A stretch of 64,000 bases of DNA from UBA1783 sp033808805 (GCA_033808805.1 JAPXMY010000001.1:186001-250000), one strand, 5' to 3'; positions 1-8,298 are shown, counted from the stretch's first letter. Program-made: numbers and translations. The notes: a model not told the origin generated them from the sequence alone.

Positions 1-37
1 CTTTAAATGTAACAAAATTAACCGTAAAGTTGTTCAT
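1..37 (-). CDS. atpC: ATP synthase epsilon subunit, N-terminal fragment (cut by window edge)
   Basis: Only the first 12 codons are inside the window (MNNFTVNFVTFK). They resemble the first beta strand of F1 epsilon. The start ATG shares one base with the atpD stop (TAATG), so translation is coupled to beta. The position after atpD is the normal place for epsilon. The call rests on context and a short match; the rest of the gene lies beyond position 1. Confidence 0.8.
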   Translation of the reverse strand, partial: MNNFTVNFVTFK

Positions 38-1488
38 TACATCATCTCCTTAGCTTTTTCTACCACATCTTCAATTGCTCCAACAAAGGTGAATGCAGCT
101 TCTGGTAAACGATCGTGCTTGCCATCTAAAATTTCTCTAAATGATCTGACTGTATCTTCTATTTTTACAAACTTGCCATCGTAACCCGAAAACTTTTCTG
201 CTACATGGAAAGGCTGTGACAAGAAGTTTCTAACTCTTCTGGCTCTATTAACTGTAACTTTATCTTCATCAGATAATTCATCAATACCCAAAATAGCAAT
301 TATATCCTGTAAATCTTTATATTTCTGCAGGATATTAATAACCTCTTGAGCTACTTCATAATGTTCTTCGCCAACGATGTTTGGATCTAAAGCTCTTGAA
401 GAAGATTCCAATGGGTCAACCGCTGGATAAAGGCCAAGAGAAGCAATATTTCTATCTAAAACTGTTTTAGCATCCAAGTGGGCAAAAGTAGTTGCTGGAG
501 CTGGGTCTGTCAAGTCATCTGCCGGGACATAGATTGCCTGAATTGAGGTGATTGAACCATTTTTTGTAGATGTAATTCTTTCCTGAAGTTCTCCCATTTC
601 TGTTGCCAATGTTGGCTGATAGCCAACAGCTGAAGGCATTCTTCCTAGAAGTGCTGAAACCTCTGAACCCGCTTGAGAGAAACGATAGATATTGTCAATA
701 AACAATAATACATCTTGATTATCCACATCTCTGAAATGTTCTGCCATTGTCAAAGCGCTTAGTGCAACTCTCATTCTTGCTCCTGGAGATTCATTCATCT
801 GTCCATATACTAAGACTGTTTTATCTAAAACACCAGAATCCTTCATCTCATAATACAGGTCGTTACCTTCTCTTGTTCTTTCACCAACACCAGCTACAAC
901 TGACAAACCGTTATGTTCAGTAGCTATTGAGTGAATCATTTCCTGCATTAAAACCGTTTTACCAACACCGGCACCACCAAACAGACCTGTTTTTCCACCC
1001 TTAATATATGGGCATAAAAGGTCGACGACTTTAATTCCTGTTTCTAGAATTTCTACTGTTGTTTCCTGATCCTCAAAAGCAGGGGCTTTTTTATGGATTA
1101 CATCTCTTTTGACATTGCCTGGAATTTTACTTAATCCATCAATTGGATCACCCAGCAAATTAAACATCCTTCCCAATATCGGTTTACCAACTGGAACTTC
1201 AATTGCCTTTCCGGTATCATAAGCCAGCATTCCTCTTTTTAAACCACTTGTCTGGTTCATAGCGATACATCTTACCTTATCATCACCGATATGCTGTTCT
1301 ACTTCACAGGTAATAATTTCATTGTTCAGCTCAATTTTAATCGCATTATATATGTTGGGTAAGGTTTCATTAAATCTGATATCAATAACTGATCCTATAA
1401 TCTGTACTACTTCACCGACATTTTCAAAAGCAGTAGAAGTTGTTTCTTCTTTCTTCGTTTCTATTGTATTGACAATATTTTCTGTCAT
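37..1488 (-). CDS. atpD: F1 ATP synthase catalytic beta subunit
   Basis: Catalytic subunit of the F1 head, which makes or hydrolyses ATP at the cytoplasmic face of the membrane. The Walker A P-loop GGAGVGKT is at residues 171-178. The C-terminal control segment appears as DELSDED, close to the classic DELSEED. The protein is 483 aa, slightly longer than usual because of a polar N-terminal extension of about 22 residues before the beta-barrel domain (EVVQIIGSVIDI). The start is supported by AAGGAG six bases upstream. It lies between atpG and atpC in one leftward operon. Confidence 0.98.
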   Translation of the reverse strand: MTENIVNTIETKKEETTSTAFENVGEVVQIIGSVIDIRFNETLPNIYNAIKIELNNEIITCEVEQHIGDDKVRCIAMNQTSGLKRGMLAYDTGKAIEVPVGKPILGRMFNLLGDPIDGLSKIPGNVKRDVIHKKAPAFEDQETTVEILETGIKVVDLLCPYIKGGKTGLFGGAGVGKTVLMQEMIHSIATEHNGLSVVAGVGERTREGNDLYYEMKDSGVLDKTVLVYGQMNESPGARMRVALSALTMAEHFRDVDNQDVLLFIDNIYRFSQAGSEVSALLGRMPSAVGYQPTLATEMGELQERITSTKNGSITSIQAIYVPADDLTDPAPATTFAHLDAKTVLDRNIASLGLYPAVDPLESSSRALDPNIVGEEHYEVAQEVINILQKYKDLQDIIAILGIDELSDEDKVTVNRARRVRNFLSQPFHVAEKFSGYDGKFVKIEDTVRSFREILDGKHDRLPEAAFTFVGAIEDVVEKAKEMM

Positions 1489-1501
1489 AATTAACTCCTT
1501 T

Positions 1502-2344
1502 CTACTTACTGTTAACCGTTCCAGCTGTTATTTCATTCATTTCCTGGGTAATAGCAGCCTGTCGTGCCTGATTATATGTTAATTCCAACTCATTTATTAA
1601 ATCATCAGCATTCTGATTGGCGTTATCCATCGCACTTCTTCTGGCTGCATGTTCACTTGTTTTGGCCTGCAAGAAGGTAGCATAAATCTGTGAGCTGACA
1701 TAAAGTGGAATCAGCTGATTCAATACCTCTTCCCTGCTAGGCTCTAGCAACATTTCTGTTTCTACAATTGGAGTACTTATTTCTATTGGTAACAAATGGA
1801 AAGTAGTAGGCAAAAATGTTAAGGCGTTGACGTATTGTGTATAGATGACATCAATTGAAGATAACATGTCATTTTGATATAGAAGAAGTAAATCTGTGAT
1901 TAGCTGATTGATTTTGGCTGGTTCCAGATCCTGCCATTCGTTATATTCTTTTATAACCATATAATCATTGGCCTTCAGCCATTTTATTCCATAGGTTCCA
2001 ATAGCAAAGATAGGTTCTTCTTTAGAAATATGTCTTTCTACATATTTCAACAAATCCTGATTATACGCACCACAAAGTCCACTGTTAGAGGTGATGATGA
2101 TATGAGCAGGATTATCGACAGCTGAAGGCTTTAAATACAGGTTTGTTTCTTCGCCTTCTCTTTTAGCAGATAAAGCAGCCAACAGGAAAGTATGATAGAT
2201 ATCAGCATATTCGTTGTTTTCTATCATTTTATTCTTTTCTTTTTGAAGTTTGGCTGTCGCAACCAAAGCCATTGCATTAGTCAGTTTTTTGGTTGACTGA
2301 ACTGACCTTAGCTGCCTTTTAATCTTGCTGATCTGTCCTGCCAT
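1502..2344 (-). CDS. atpG: F1 ATP synthase gamma subunit (central stalk)
   Basis: Rotor shaft that couples c-ring rotation to the beta catalytic sites. The N-terminal helix (AGQISKIKRQLRSVQSTKK followed by TNAMALVATAKLQK) and the C-terminal helix (LELTYNQARQAAITQEMNEI) are the conserved coiled-coil halves. The central motif GLCGAYN is also typical. Length is 280 aa, normal for the family. GGAG lies seven bases before the ATG, inside the end of the preceding delta-alpha gene, so the two are probably translationally coupled. Confidence 0.97.
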   Translation of the reverse strand: MAGQISKIKRQLRSVQSTKKLTNAMALVATAKLQKEKNKMIENNEYADIYHTFLLAALSAKREGEETNLYLKPSAVDNPAHIIITSNSGLCGAYNQDLLKYVERHISKEEPIFAIGTYGIKWLKANDYMVIKEYNEWQDLEPAKINQLITDLLLLYQNDMLSSIDVIYTQYVNALTFLPTTFHLLPIEISTPIVETEMLLEPSREEVLNQLIPLYVSSQIYATFLQAKTSEHAARRSAMDNANQNADDLINELELTYNQARQAAITQEMNEITAGTVNSK

Positions 2345-2345
2345 T

Positions 2346-4415
2346 TTACATCTCCGTTATTCTATATTTATCACTGTGTTCTTTCATGACCTTATACATT
2401 CTTTCTTCCAGCTCAGCAGAAATATCTTTTTCATTTCTTATTTCTTCAACAATTTCTGGGTAAGAAGAATGCATTTCCAGAAGTAATGATTTTTCATAAT
2501 ACTTAACCATTCTTAAAGGAATCTGATCTAACAGGCCCTTCTGGTTGGCAAACAGGACAATAACCATGTCTTCCATCGCTACCGGAGAATATTGAGGCTG
2601 TTTTAACAGCTCGGTTAAATGTTGACCTCGATTGATGGTCTGTTTTGTTGCTGCATCTAGATCCGTTCCAAACTGAGCAAAGTCCAAGACCTCACGATAC
2701 TGAGCTAAATCCAGTTTCAATGAAGAAGAAACTTTCTTCATTGCCTTGGTTTGAGCGGAACTACCAACACGGGATACTGATAAACCAGAATCTACTGCTG
2801 GTCTGATACCACTGTTAAACAGCTCGGTCTGTAAGAATATCTGACCATCAGTAATTGAAATTACGTTGGTTGGAATATAGGCTGAAATATCACCAGCCTG
2901 TGTTTCAACAATTGGTAAAGCTGTTGAAGAGCCTCCTCCTAATTCAGATGATAGTTTTCCGCTTCTTTCTAGCAGTCTTGAATGAAGGAAGAATACATCA
3001 CCAGGATAAGCTTCTCTTCCAGGAGGACGCTTTAACAATAATGAAAGCGTACGATAGGCAACAGCATGTTTACTTAAATCATCATAGATGATTAAGACAT
3101 CCTGCCCCTGATTCATCCAATATTCACTGATTGAACAACCGGAATAAGGCGCAATATACTGTAGCGCTGCTGGCTCACTTGCTCCAGCTACAACTACAGT
3201 TGTATAAGCCATAGCTCCATTTTGTTTTAATCTTTCAACGATTTGAGCTACCGTTGAGTTCTTTTGTCCAATAGCTACATAGATACATTTAACGTTTTTA
3301 CCTTGTTGATTTAAAATAGCATCTATCGCAATGGCCGTTTTACCAGTTTGTCTGTCGCCAATAATCAGTTCACGTTGCCCTTTTCCAATCGGAATCATTG
3401 AATCAATAATCTTAAGCCCTGTTTCCAATGGTTGATGAACTGACTGTCTTTCAATTACTCCTGGAGCAGGTTTTTCAATTGGATAAAATTCATGAGTCTT
3501 GATTGCTCCCTTGCCGTCAATCGGATTTCCTAAAGCATCAACTACTCTGCCTAACAGCGCATCACCAACAGGGACCTCAACAACTCTACCAGTAGCAACT
3601 ACCTGACTTCCTTCAACAACATTTCCAGCATCAGATAACAGTACTGCTCCCACATTGTCTTCTTCCAGGTTCATAACCATCGCTACACTATCACCAATTG
3701 ATAATAGTTCTTCTGACATTGCTTCAAAGACACCGCTGATGTTGACAATTCCATCAGCTACTGAGGTTACATAACCAATCGTAGCTGAAGTTTGAACATT
3801 AACTCTCTGTTTCTCAAAAGTATCTATCTGCTCTTTGATAGATAAGCTCATTTCTTTTGTTGAAGCCTCAAAATCTTCATCTTTGGCTAAAAGTGAAGCT
3901 TTTAAATCTTTTAATTTTGAACGATATGAACCATCCCAGACATTATTATTAATAACAATCTTAAAACCACCTAAAAGTGATTCATCAAGTTTATTTTCTA
4001 AAACTACTTTTTGTTCCAGTTCAGCTCCTATTGTCTCTTCTAATTTTTCAATACTTTCTTTATCTAATGGTCTAACTGAATAAACTACCCCAAAACCCAT
4101 GCCCTTAACACGATAGTAGTACGCCAAAAAATCCTGAATCAAAATTAACTCAGTATGTTTCTGATTGATGGCGTTATTCATAATAAAGAACGTTGTTAAT
4201 ACATCATTGTCTAATGTGTTATTAAATGCTTTTTGAAGTCTTTCTTTTTTATCACTTGTAGAAACGGTTGTTGAATCAATGTATGCCGCCAGTTCACTGT
4301 CTAAATTCAACCTTTCATTGACTTGATTCAAAGTGTCAAAATATAAATCCAGTTTATCATCCTGAAAGGCTAAATTATATAAGTCATAGGCGTATCTTCT
4401 TGTTGTGATACTCAT
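2346..4415 (-). CDS. atpHA: ATP synthase delta-alpha fusion protein
   Basis: One 689-aa reading frame carries two subunits that are normally separate. Residues 1 to about 176 are the delta (OSCP-like) stator subunit, from TTRRYAYDLYNLAF to GSYRSKLKDLKASLL. Residues 189-689 are a full-length alpha subunit starting MSLSIKEQIDTF, with P-loop GDRQTGKT at 353-360 and complete C-terminal helical domain. The linker is about 12 acidic residues with no stop. An internal ATG at 3851 could give free alpha, but its nearest Shine-Dalgarno (GAGG) is 14 bases away, which is weak. The gene overlaps atpF by four bases (ATGA). Fusion is seen directly; its effect on assembly is unknown, since F1 normally has three alpha and one delta. 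Confidence 0.93.
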   Translation of the reverse strand: MSITTRRYAYDLYNLAFQDDKLDLYFDTLNQVNERLNLDSELAAYIDSTTVSTSDKKERLQKAFNNTLDNDVLTTFFIMNNAINQKHTELILIQDFLAYYYRVKGMGFGVVYSVRPLDKESIEKLEETIGAELEQKVVLENKLDESLLGGFKIVINNNVWDGSYRSKLKDLKASLLAKDEDFEASTKEMSLSIKEQIDTFEKQRVNVQTSATIGYVTSVADGIVNISGVFEAMSEELLSIGDSVAMVMNLEEDNVGAVLLSDAGNVVEGSQVVATGRVVEVPVGDALLGRVVDALGNPIDGKGAIKTHEFYPIEKPAPGVIERQSVHQPLETGLKIIDSMIPIGKGQRELIIGDRQTGKTAIAIDAILNQQGKNVKCIYVAIGQKNSTVAQIVERLKQNGAMAYTTVVVAGASEPAALQYIAPYSGCSISEYWMNQGQDVLIIYDDLSKHAVAYRTLSLLLKRPPGREAYPGDVFFLHSRLLERSGKLSSELGGGSSTALPIVETQAGDISAYIPTNVISITDGQIFLQTELFNSGIRPAVDSGLSVSRVGSSAQTKAMKKVSSSLKLDLAQYREVLDFAQFGTDLDAATKQTINRGQHLTELLKQPQYSPVAMEDMVIVLFANQKGLLDQIPLRMVKYYEKSLLLEMHSSYPEIVEEIRNEKDISAELEERMYKVMKEHSDKYRITEM

Positions 4416-4921
4416 CTACCAGTTACTTCGTCAATGAAGCTTTCGATACTGTCAATATCTGATTGAGTATCTAATTTCTGCTGCAGCATCTTTTCTGCTG
4501 CTGTAATTGCTACATTAACAATCTCCTGATGCATATCTTCCAACATTTTGTTTTTCTGTAAAGTGATATTGTATTGGGCTTCTTCAACTAACTGTTGTGA
4601 TTTTTGTTTTCCTTCTTCTACTAAATTGTTTTTCAATCTTAAGCCTTCTTCCTGGGCTTTTCTGATTGTTTCCTGGGCCTGAAGCTTTGCTTCTTCAATA
4701 AAGGTATTAGCTTTTTCATTTAACATTTCTGTTTCTTCAATTAAAGCATCAGCATCTGTCAATCTTGACTGCTCATATTCTGATCTTTTATCAAGAATTT
4801 TTTTAACCGGCTTCCATAATAATAGATACATTAAGGTAAACAAAATAGCTGTTGATAATAATTGCGTTACAACAGTTGTGATATTTGGCATTAATAACTG
4901 CAAAATATCAGGTATATTCAT
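4412..4921 (-). CDS. atpF: ATP synthase Fo subunit b (peripheral stalk)
   Basis: Peripheral stalk protein linking Fo subunit a to the delta-alpha head. It has one N-terminal membrane segment (about residues 15-38, LLSTAILFTLMYLLLWKPVKK) followed by a long charged helix typical of the dimeric b stalk. Length of 169 aa is normal. It is the only b-type gene in the operon. Its TGA stop overlaps the start of the delta-alpha gene as ATGA, and the downstream gene has no clear ribosome binding site of its own, which suggests coupled translation. Confidence 0.96.
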   Translation of the reverse strand: MNIPDILQLLMPNITTVVTQLLSTAILFTLMYLLLWKPVKKILDKRSEYEQSRLTDADALIEETEMLNEKANTFIEEAKLQAQETIRKAQEEGLRLKNNLVEEGKQKSQQLVEEAQYNITLQKNKMLEDMHQEIVNVAITAAEKMLQQKLDTQSDIDSIESFIDEVTGR

Positions 4922-4925
4922 ATAA

Positions 4926-5156
4926 CTATGCTCCTAAAATGAAGATGATTAAGAACGCTATTAACAAGCCATAAATAGCTGAAGTTTCCGCAATTGCTGC
5001 ACCAATGATTGCCATACCTTGAATTTTTCCTGATGCATCAGGGTTTTTGCCAATTGCTTCTACTGCTGCGATTGCAACTTTTGCTTCATAGACACCTACG
5101 ATAGCTCCTCCTACTACACATAGAGCTGCTGCTAAAGCGATAATTCCTGTTTCCAT
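4926..5156 (-). CDS. atpE: ATP synthase Fo subunit c, two-glutamate ion site
   Basis: Rotor-ring proteolipid of 76 aa with two membrane helices joined by the polar loop around KNPDASGK. The essential carboxylate is E57 in AIAETSAIYG. The neighbours T58, S59 and Tyr62 occupy positions that form Na+ ligands in the Ilyobacter tartaricus ring. A gapless comparison of the loop and second helix puts E24 (GVYEAKVA) where I. tartaricus has Q32; a Glu here is the two-carboxylate pattern described for Fusobacterium nucleatum. AGGAGG supports the start. Na+ coupling is inferred, not shown. Confidence 0.97.
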   Translation of the reverse strand: METGIIALAAALCVVGGAIVGVYEAKVAIAAVEAIGKNPDASGKIQGMAIIGAAIAETSAIYGLLIAFLIIFILGA

Positions 5157-5168
5157 TTTTTATTCCTC

Positions 5169-5852
5169 CTAGTAATCTTTTGGTAACTCTTTTCCTATGA
5201 AAGAGAGTGTCAGTGTAATAAATATATAGGCCTGCATTGCTCCTGAAAATAAATCAAAATAGAAATGCAGAACTGGAGTGACTACTACTCCTATGACATT
5301 GAATCCCGCAAATAAGGGAATTAATGCCGATACTTTTTCAAATAATTGATAGATAACTGCCATTAGAACCGTCCCAGCCATAATATTACCAAACAAACGT
5401 AACGATAATGATAATAGGGTTGAAGCCTTACTGATCAGGTTCATTACGACAAATGGAGCCATTGGTTCAGCTAAACTCTTCATATACTTTTTAAAACCAT
5501 TAGCTTTAATCGCATAATACTCAATCAGCACAACGGTAATTGCCGCTAATGACAAGGTTACACTGTAATTTGAAGTTGGAGATTCAAAAGCGAACAGTCC
5601 AGCTATATTAGACAAGAAAATGTAAACTACTACAGTCATGATATATGGTGATAAAAATCTGGCTGCTTCATCACTTGTTTTTTCTTTGACCATCTTTTCA
5701 ACCATTTCTGCCGCCATCATAACTACCAGCACAATTCCTGTTGGCTTTGATAACGGATCAAACTTAACCAGCTTTCTATTAATAATTATCAGTAATACCG
5801 CAATAATAGTTACCAGTGCTATGATATAGAATACTGTTGGCTGTACTTCCAT
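5169..5852 (-). CDS. atpB: ATP synthase Fo subunit a (ion channel stator)
   Basis: Membrane stator that forms the ion half-channels next to the c ring. The conserved helix LSLRLFGNIMAGTVL carries the essential arginine of the family (LRLFGN). A second conserved segment near the C-terminus (LFSGAMQAYIFITLTLSFIG) matches the family signature. Length is 227 aa with about five to six membrane segments. The start follows the atpI stop by one base, so the two genes are coupled. Confidence 0.97.
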   Translation of the reverse strand: MEVQPTVFYIIALVTIIAVLLIIINRKLVKFDPLSKPTGIVLVVMMAAEMVEKMVKEKTSDEAARFLSPYIMTVVVYIFLSNIAGLFAFESPTSNYSVTLSLAAITVVLIEYYAIKANGFKKYMKSLAEPMAPFVVMNLISKASTLLSLSLRLFGNIMAGTVLMAVIYQLFEKVSALIPLFAGFNVIGVVVTPVLHFYFDLFSGAMQAYIFITLTLSFIGKELPKDY

Positions 5853-5853
5853 T

Positions 5854-6198
5854 TTACTGTCCTTCCTTTCTGCTTAAAGCTAAAATCAATAAACTTATCT
5901 TAAAAACCATTAGTCCAAAAAAAACTCCGAAAATATTTACTTTTTCTGGAATTATCATCGCAATTAACATCGATACTATGATTATTGATAAGCGAAATAG
6001 CTTTGCTATCATCATTTTTGTAGAGCTTTGCTGCTGATTAATTGTTTTATTCATTCCTATGGTTAACAGTTGGATATATAACATCGAAGCGATACATCCA
6101 AGTATCATACCAGCACTTACTGTTTTATTTATAAAAGCAAAGATTATCGATAAAACAATTGTAATTGCTACAGAAAGCAATCTGATTTTTTTATCCAT
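5854..6198 (-). CDS. atpI: AtpI-like membrane protein of the ATP synthase operon
   Basis: Hydrophobic protein of 114 aa with four predicted membrane segments in two hairpins. Position at the head of the atp operon and the hydropathy pattern match the AtpI family, implicated in c-ring assembly and cation supply to the synthase. Sequence similarity in this family is low, so the name rests on size, topology and place. The start overlaps a short upstream reading frame at 6191-6280. Confidence 0.8.
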   Translation of the reverse strand: MDKKIRLLSVAITIVLSIIFAFINKTVSAGMILGCIASMLYIQLLTIGMNKTINQQQSSTKMMIAKLFRLSIIIVSMLIAMIIPEKVNIFGVFFGLMVFKISLLILALSRKEGQ

Positions 6199-6280
6199 TA
6201 AGATAATTCGATGACGAAAAAGTAACTGAATATGTCGATTTTTTTTGATTTTCTGTATTTTCTTCTACCACATTCATCAT
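6191..6280 (-). CDS. possible 29-aa leader ORF coupled to atpI
   Basis: A short frame begins at ATG 6280 directly after AAGGGGG and ends with TAA overlapping the atpI start (ATGGATAA). The product is polar (MMNVVEENTENQKKSTY...), with no membrane segment, so it is not the AtpZ/AtpR membrane protein found here in some bacteria. It may be a translated leader that delivers ribosomes to atpI, which has no clear ribosome binding site of its own. It is too short for homology to decide. Confidence 0.35.
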   Translation of the reverse strand: MMNVVEENTENQKKSTYSVTFSSSNYLNG

Positions 6281-6314
6281 CCCCCTTATGAAAAATCGAT
6301 ATTAATCATTATAT

Positions 6315-6323
6315 ATCATACCA
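6315..6323 (-). promoter_or_regulatory. extended -10 promoter of the atp operon
   Basis: On the minus strand the sequence reads TGGTATGAT, an extended -10 element (TGn plus TATGAT). The -35 region is poor, as is common for extended -10 promoters. It lies between the CARF-nuclease gene and the atp genes, the only space where an atp promoter can sit. No hairpin terminator was seen in 6281-6368, so some read-through from upstream is possible. Confidence 0.45.
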
Positions 6324-6368
6324 TAAGCCACTTTTCTTTTCTATATAAATCTAAGGTCTAGTTACTCC

Positions 6369-7553
6369 TTAAAGATAGGGAAAATGTTTTAATATTTCTT
6401 CCTTAAATTGCGTTAATGAATGCTCATAAACTCCATCTAGTAATATTACATCCATTTCTTTTGCTCTTTGAACTACAGGCTCTAAGGCTTTAGCTATAGT
6501 TACCAAAACTGCTTTGGCGTATTTTCCGCCATATTGTTGAGCCATAACCTTTATTTCATACAAAAACTCTTTTGTTGGTTGAGTGTTTTTGCAACTTACA
6601 AAAATAGGCGTATGATTATAAATCATCACTACATCTATTTCATTTCTTGGATCAGCCGGTCTATTTGTTATGATGCCATTTAAATCAATTAGTACACTTG
6701 ACTGACAATCCTTGAAATTACAACTTTCATATGCTACCAGACAGGTATACATCTCCAGTGCTGAGCCTGATTTCTCATATAGTTCCCTTGTCTTGGCGAC
6801 AGAATTCATTTCATAGACACAATATCTTTTGCCCTCAATCATCTGATATTGCCAATCCAGAATGATTTTTAACCTGGTAAATCTTTCCATAACTCTACCA
6901 ACTGTTTTTTCATCACCATATTTGTTACATTTGCGCTGATAAAAGATTTTCCCATCATCCTCATAAGAGTTGCAAGGCATTGAGCAGAATTTATTCCATT
7001 CATAAGGGACGACTTTAACCGCGTTCCAGACTCTTAAAATTTCGTTTCTCAACTCTTTATTCAAGTAGTTATATTTTACACCATTGGAAATCGAAATGAC
7101 CTTTCCTCCATTCATCGCAATTATTTCTTCAATAGTCGCTGTACTATCCTGTTTTCTGATGTATACATCCTCATTGTTGTTATAAATCAAGGTATCTGTT
7201 TTAACATCATATTGGTGAACCATTGTTTTATACCTGCGATATTTACCCACAATATAGCCTGTGGCAACTGAGAAAAGTTCTGATCCCCCTGTTATATCGA
7301 AATCATATAAATCATCTTTATTCATCACTTCGATAATCTGACTGGCTATCAAAGCTACCGAGTTTTCATCTATCCTGATAAACTCAGCATCTAAATTAAA
7401 ATGTTCTTGGATAAATTCCGTTAGATGCCGTTTTTTGCGAGGATGGGGTTCATCAAAATAAAAGAAATACACACCATCATAATCTCTATGAAATAAGGAA
7501 ATTAAATTTTCCAGATAATCCTTATCATAAAATTCCATCAAGTATGTTTTCAT
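6369..7553 (-). CDS. stand-alone Card1/Can2-like CARF-domain nuclease (DUF1887 family)
   Basis: A 394-aa protein. The N-terminal half resembles the CARF fold of Card1/Can2 effectors, with DITGG at residues 86-90 matching the nucleotide-sensing motif of the family. The C-terminal part has PD-(D/E)xK nuclease features: NEIDVV (E305, D307) and PIFVSCKN (K322). The usual Glu of ExK is Ser here (SCK). Known relatives are activated by cyclic oligoadenylate from type III CRISPR and cleave nucleic acid, but no CRISPR or cas gene is in this window. The start at 7553 is preferred because a promoter (7579-7607) lies downstream of the earlier ATG at 7619, which sits in the upp terminator. Activity is inferred. 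Confidence 0.75.
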   Translation of the reverse strand: MKTYLMEFYDKDYLENLISLFHRDYDGVYFFYFDEPHPRKKRHLTEFIQEHFNLDAEFIRIDENSVALIASQIIEVMNKDDLYDFDITGGSELFSVATGYIVGKYRRYKTMVHQYDVKTDTLIYNNNEDVYIRKQDSTATIEEIIAMNGGKVISISNGVKYNYLNKELRNEILRVWNAVKVVPYEWNKFCSMPCNSYEDDGKIFYQRKCNKYGDEKTVGRVMERFTRLKIILDWQYQMIEGKRYCVYEMNSVAKTRELYEKSGSALEMYTCLVAYESCNFKDCQSSVLIDLNGIITNRPADPRNEIDVVMIYNHTPIFVSCKNTQPTKEFLYEIKVMAQQYGGKYAKAVLVTIAKALEPVVQRAKEMDVILLDGVYEHSLTQFKEEILKHFPYL

Positions 7554-7578
7554 GTGTATTTCTTTACTCCTTAGTAAT

Positions 7579-7607
7579 ATTTTAACGTTATTTTGATTCC
7601 ATTTCAA
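7579..7607 (-). promoter_or_regulatory. sigma-A-type promoter of the CARF-nuclease gene
   Basis: On the minus strand TTGAAA and TAAAAT are separated by exactly 17 bases. Transcription would start near 7572, leaving a short leader with AAGGAG before the ATG at 7553. It follows the upp terminator, so the gene has its own transcription unit. No dyad or other operator was seen. Confidence 0.6.
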
Positions 7608-7614
7608 CAAATGA

Positions 7615-7640
7615 CACAAAAGGTGGCTTTTGCCACCTTT
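7615..7640 (-). terminator. terminator after upp
   Basis: Nine-base stem AAAGGTGGC / GCCACCTTT with a four-base loop, followed on the minus strand by a short T run. It lies six bases after the upp stop. Confidence 0.75.
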
Positions 7641-7645
7641 AGTTA

Positions 7646-8266
7646 CTATTTAGTACCGAAGATTCTATCCCCAGCATCTCCTAAACCTGGAACGATATAT
7701 CCTATTTCATTTAACTTTTCATCTTTAGATGCTAAATAAATCTCTACATCTGGATGAGCTTTTTCTACAGCATCAATTCCTTCCTGTACACCAACCAGAC
7801 AAACCAACCTGATATCTTTTGCTCCTGCCTGTTTGACACGGTCAATTGCTGCTACTGCACTTCCTCCTGTTGCCAGCATCGGATCAACAATCATAACCAT
7901 GCTTTCAGCAATATTTGATGGAAACTTGGCATAGTAGAAATGAGGTTCCAATGTTTCTTCATCTCTATATAAGCCAACATGTCCTACCTTAGCTGTTGGA
8001 ACCAGTTGTTGAATTCCATGAACCATTCCTAAACCCGCTCTTAAAATCGGAACTAATACGATATCCTTGTCTAACTTATGACCCATGGTTTTTCCCATAG
8101 GTGTCTCAATTTCAATATCTCTTAAAGGGAAGTCTTTAGTGATTTCATATGTCATCAAACCCCCAATTTCATCAAGATTTTCTCTGAAATCTTTTGTTCC
8201 TGTTTCAACATTTCTCATTAATGTTAATTTGTGTTTAATTACTGGATGATCTATTACATGCAACAT
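7646..8266 (-). CDS. upp: uracil phosphoribosyltransferase
   Basis: Pyrimidine salvage enzyme that joins uracil and PRPP to make UMP. The PRPP-binding loop is MIVDPMLATGGSA. The N-terminal VIDHPVIKHKLTLMRN and the C-terminal YIVPGLGDAGDRIFGTK, which binds uracil, are both typical. The start at 8266 gives 206 aa and has AGGAGG eight bases upstream; the longer in-frame ORF adds 13 residues without family support. The tsaC-like gene ends 32 bases upstream, so the two are probably co-transcribed. Confidence 0.97.
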   Translation of the reverse strand: MLHVIDHPVIKHKLTLMRNVETGTKDFRENLDEIGGLMTYEITKDFPLRDIEIETPMGKTMGHKLDKDIVLVPILRAGLGMVHGIQQLVPTAKVGHVGLYRDEETLEPHFYYAKFPSNIAESMVMIVDPMLATGGSAVAAIDRVKQAGAKDIRLVCLVGVQEGIDAVEKAHPDVEIYLASKDEKLNEIGYIVPGLGDAGDRIFGTK

Positions 8267-8298
8267 CTTTGTTTCCTCCTTCAATGTAATACCTATAT

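Noticed and set aside
3849..3851. Separate alpha-subunit gene starting at the internal ATG
   Set aside because: The frame is continuous with delta and the only Shine-Dalgarno-like GAGG is 14 bases upstream, too far for efficient initiation; kept only as a minor possibility.
7554..7619. Upstream ATG at 7619 as start of the CARF nuclease
   Set aside because: It lies in the upp terminator and upstream of the predicted transcription start; ATG 7553 has a ribosome site and fits the family N-terminus.
6369..7640. CRISPR array or cas genes accompanying the CARF nuclease
   Set aside because: No regularly spaced direct repeats and no Cas-like proteins were found in the window; the only repeat nearby is the upp terminator.
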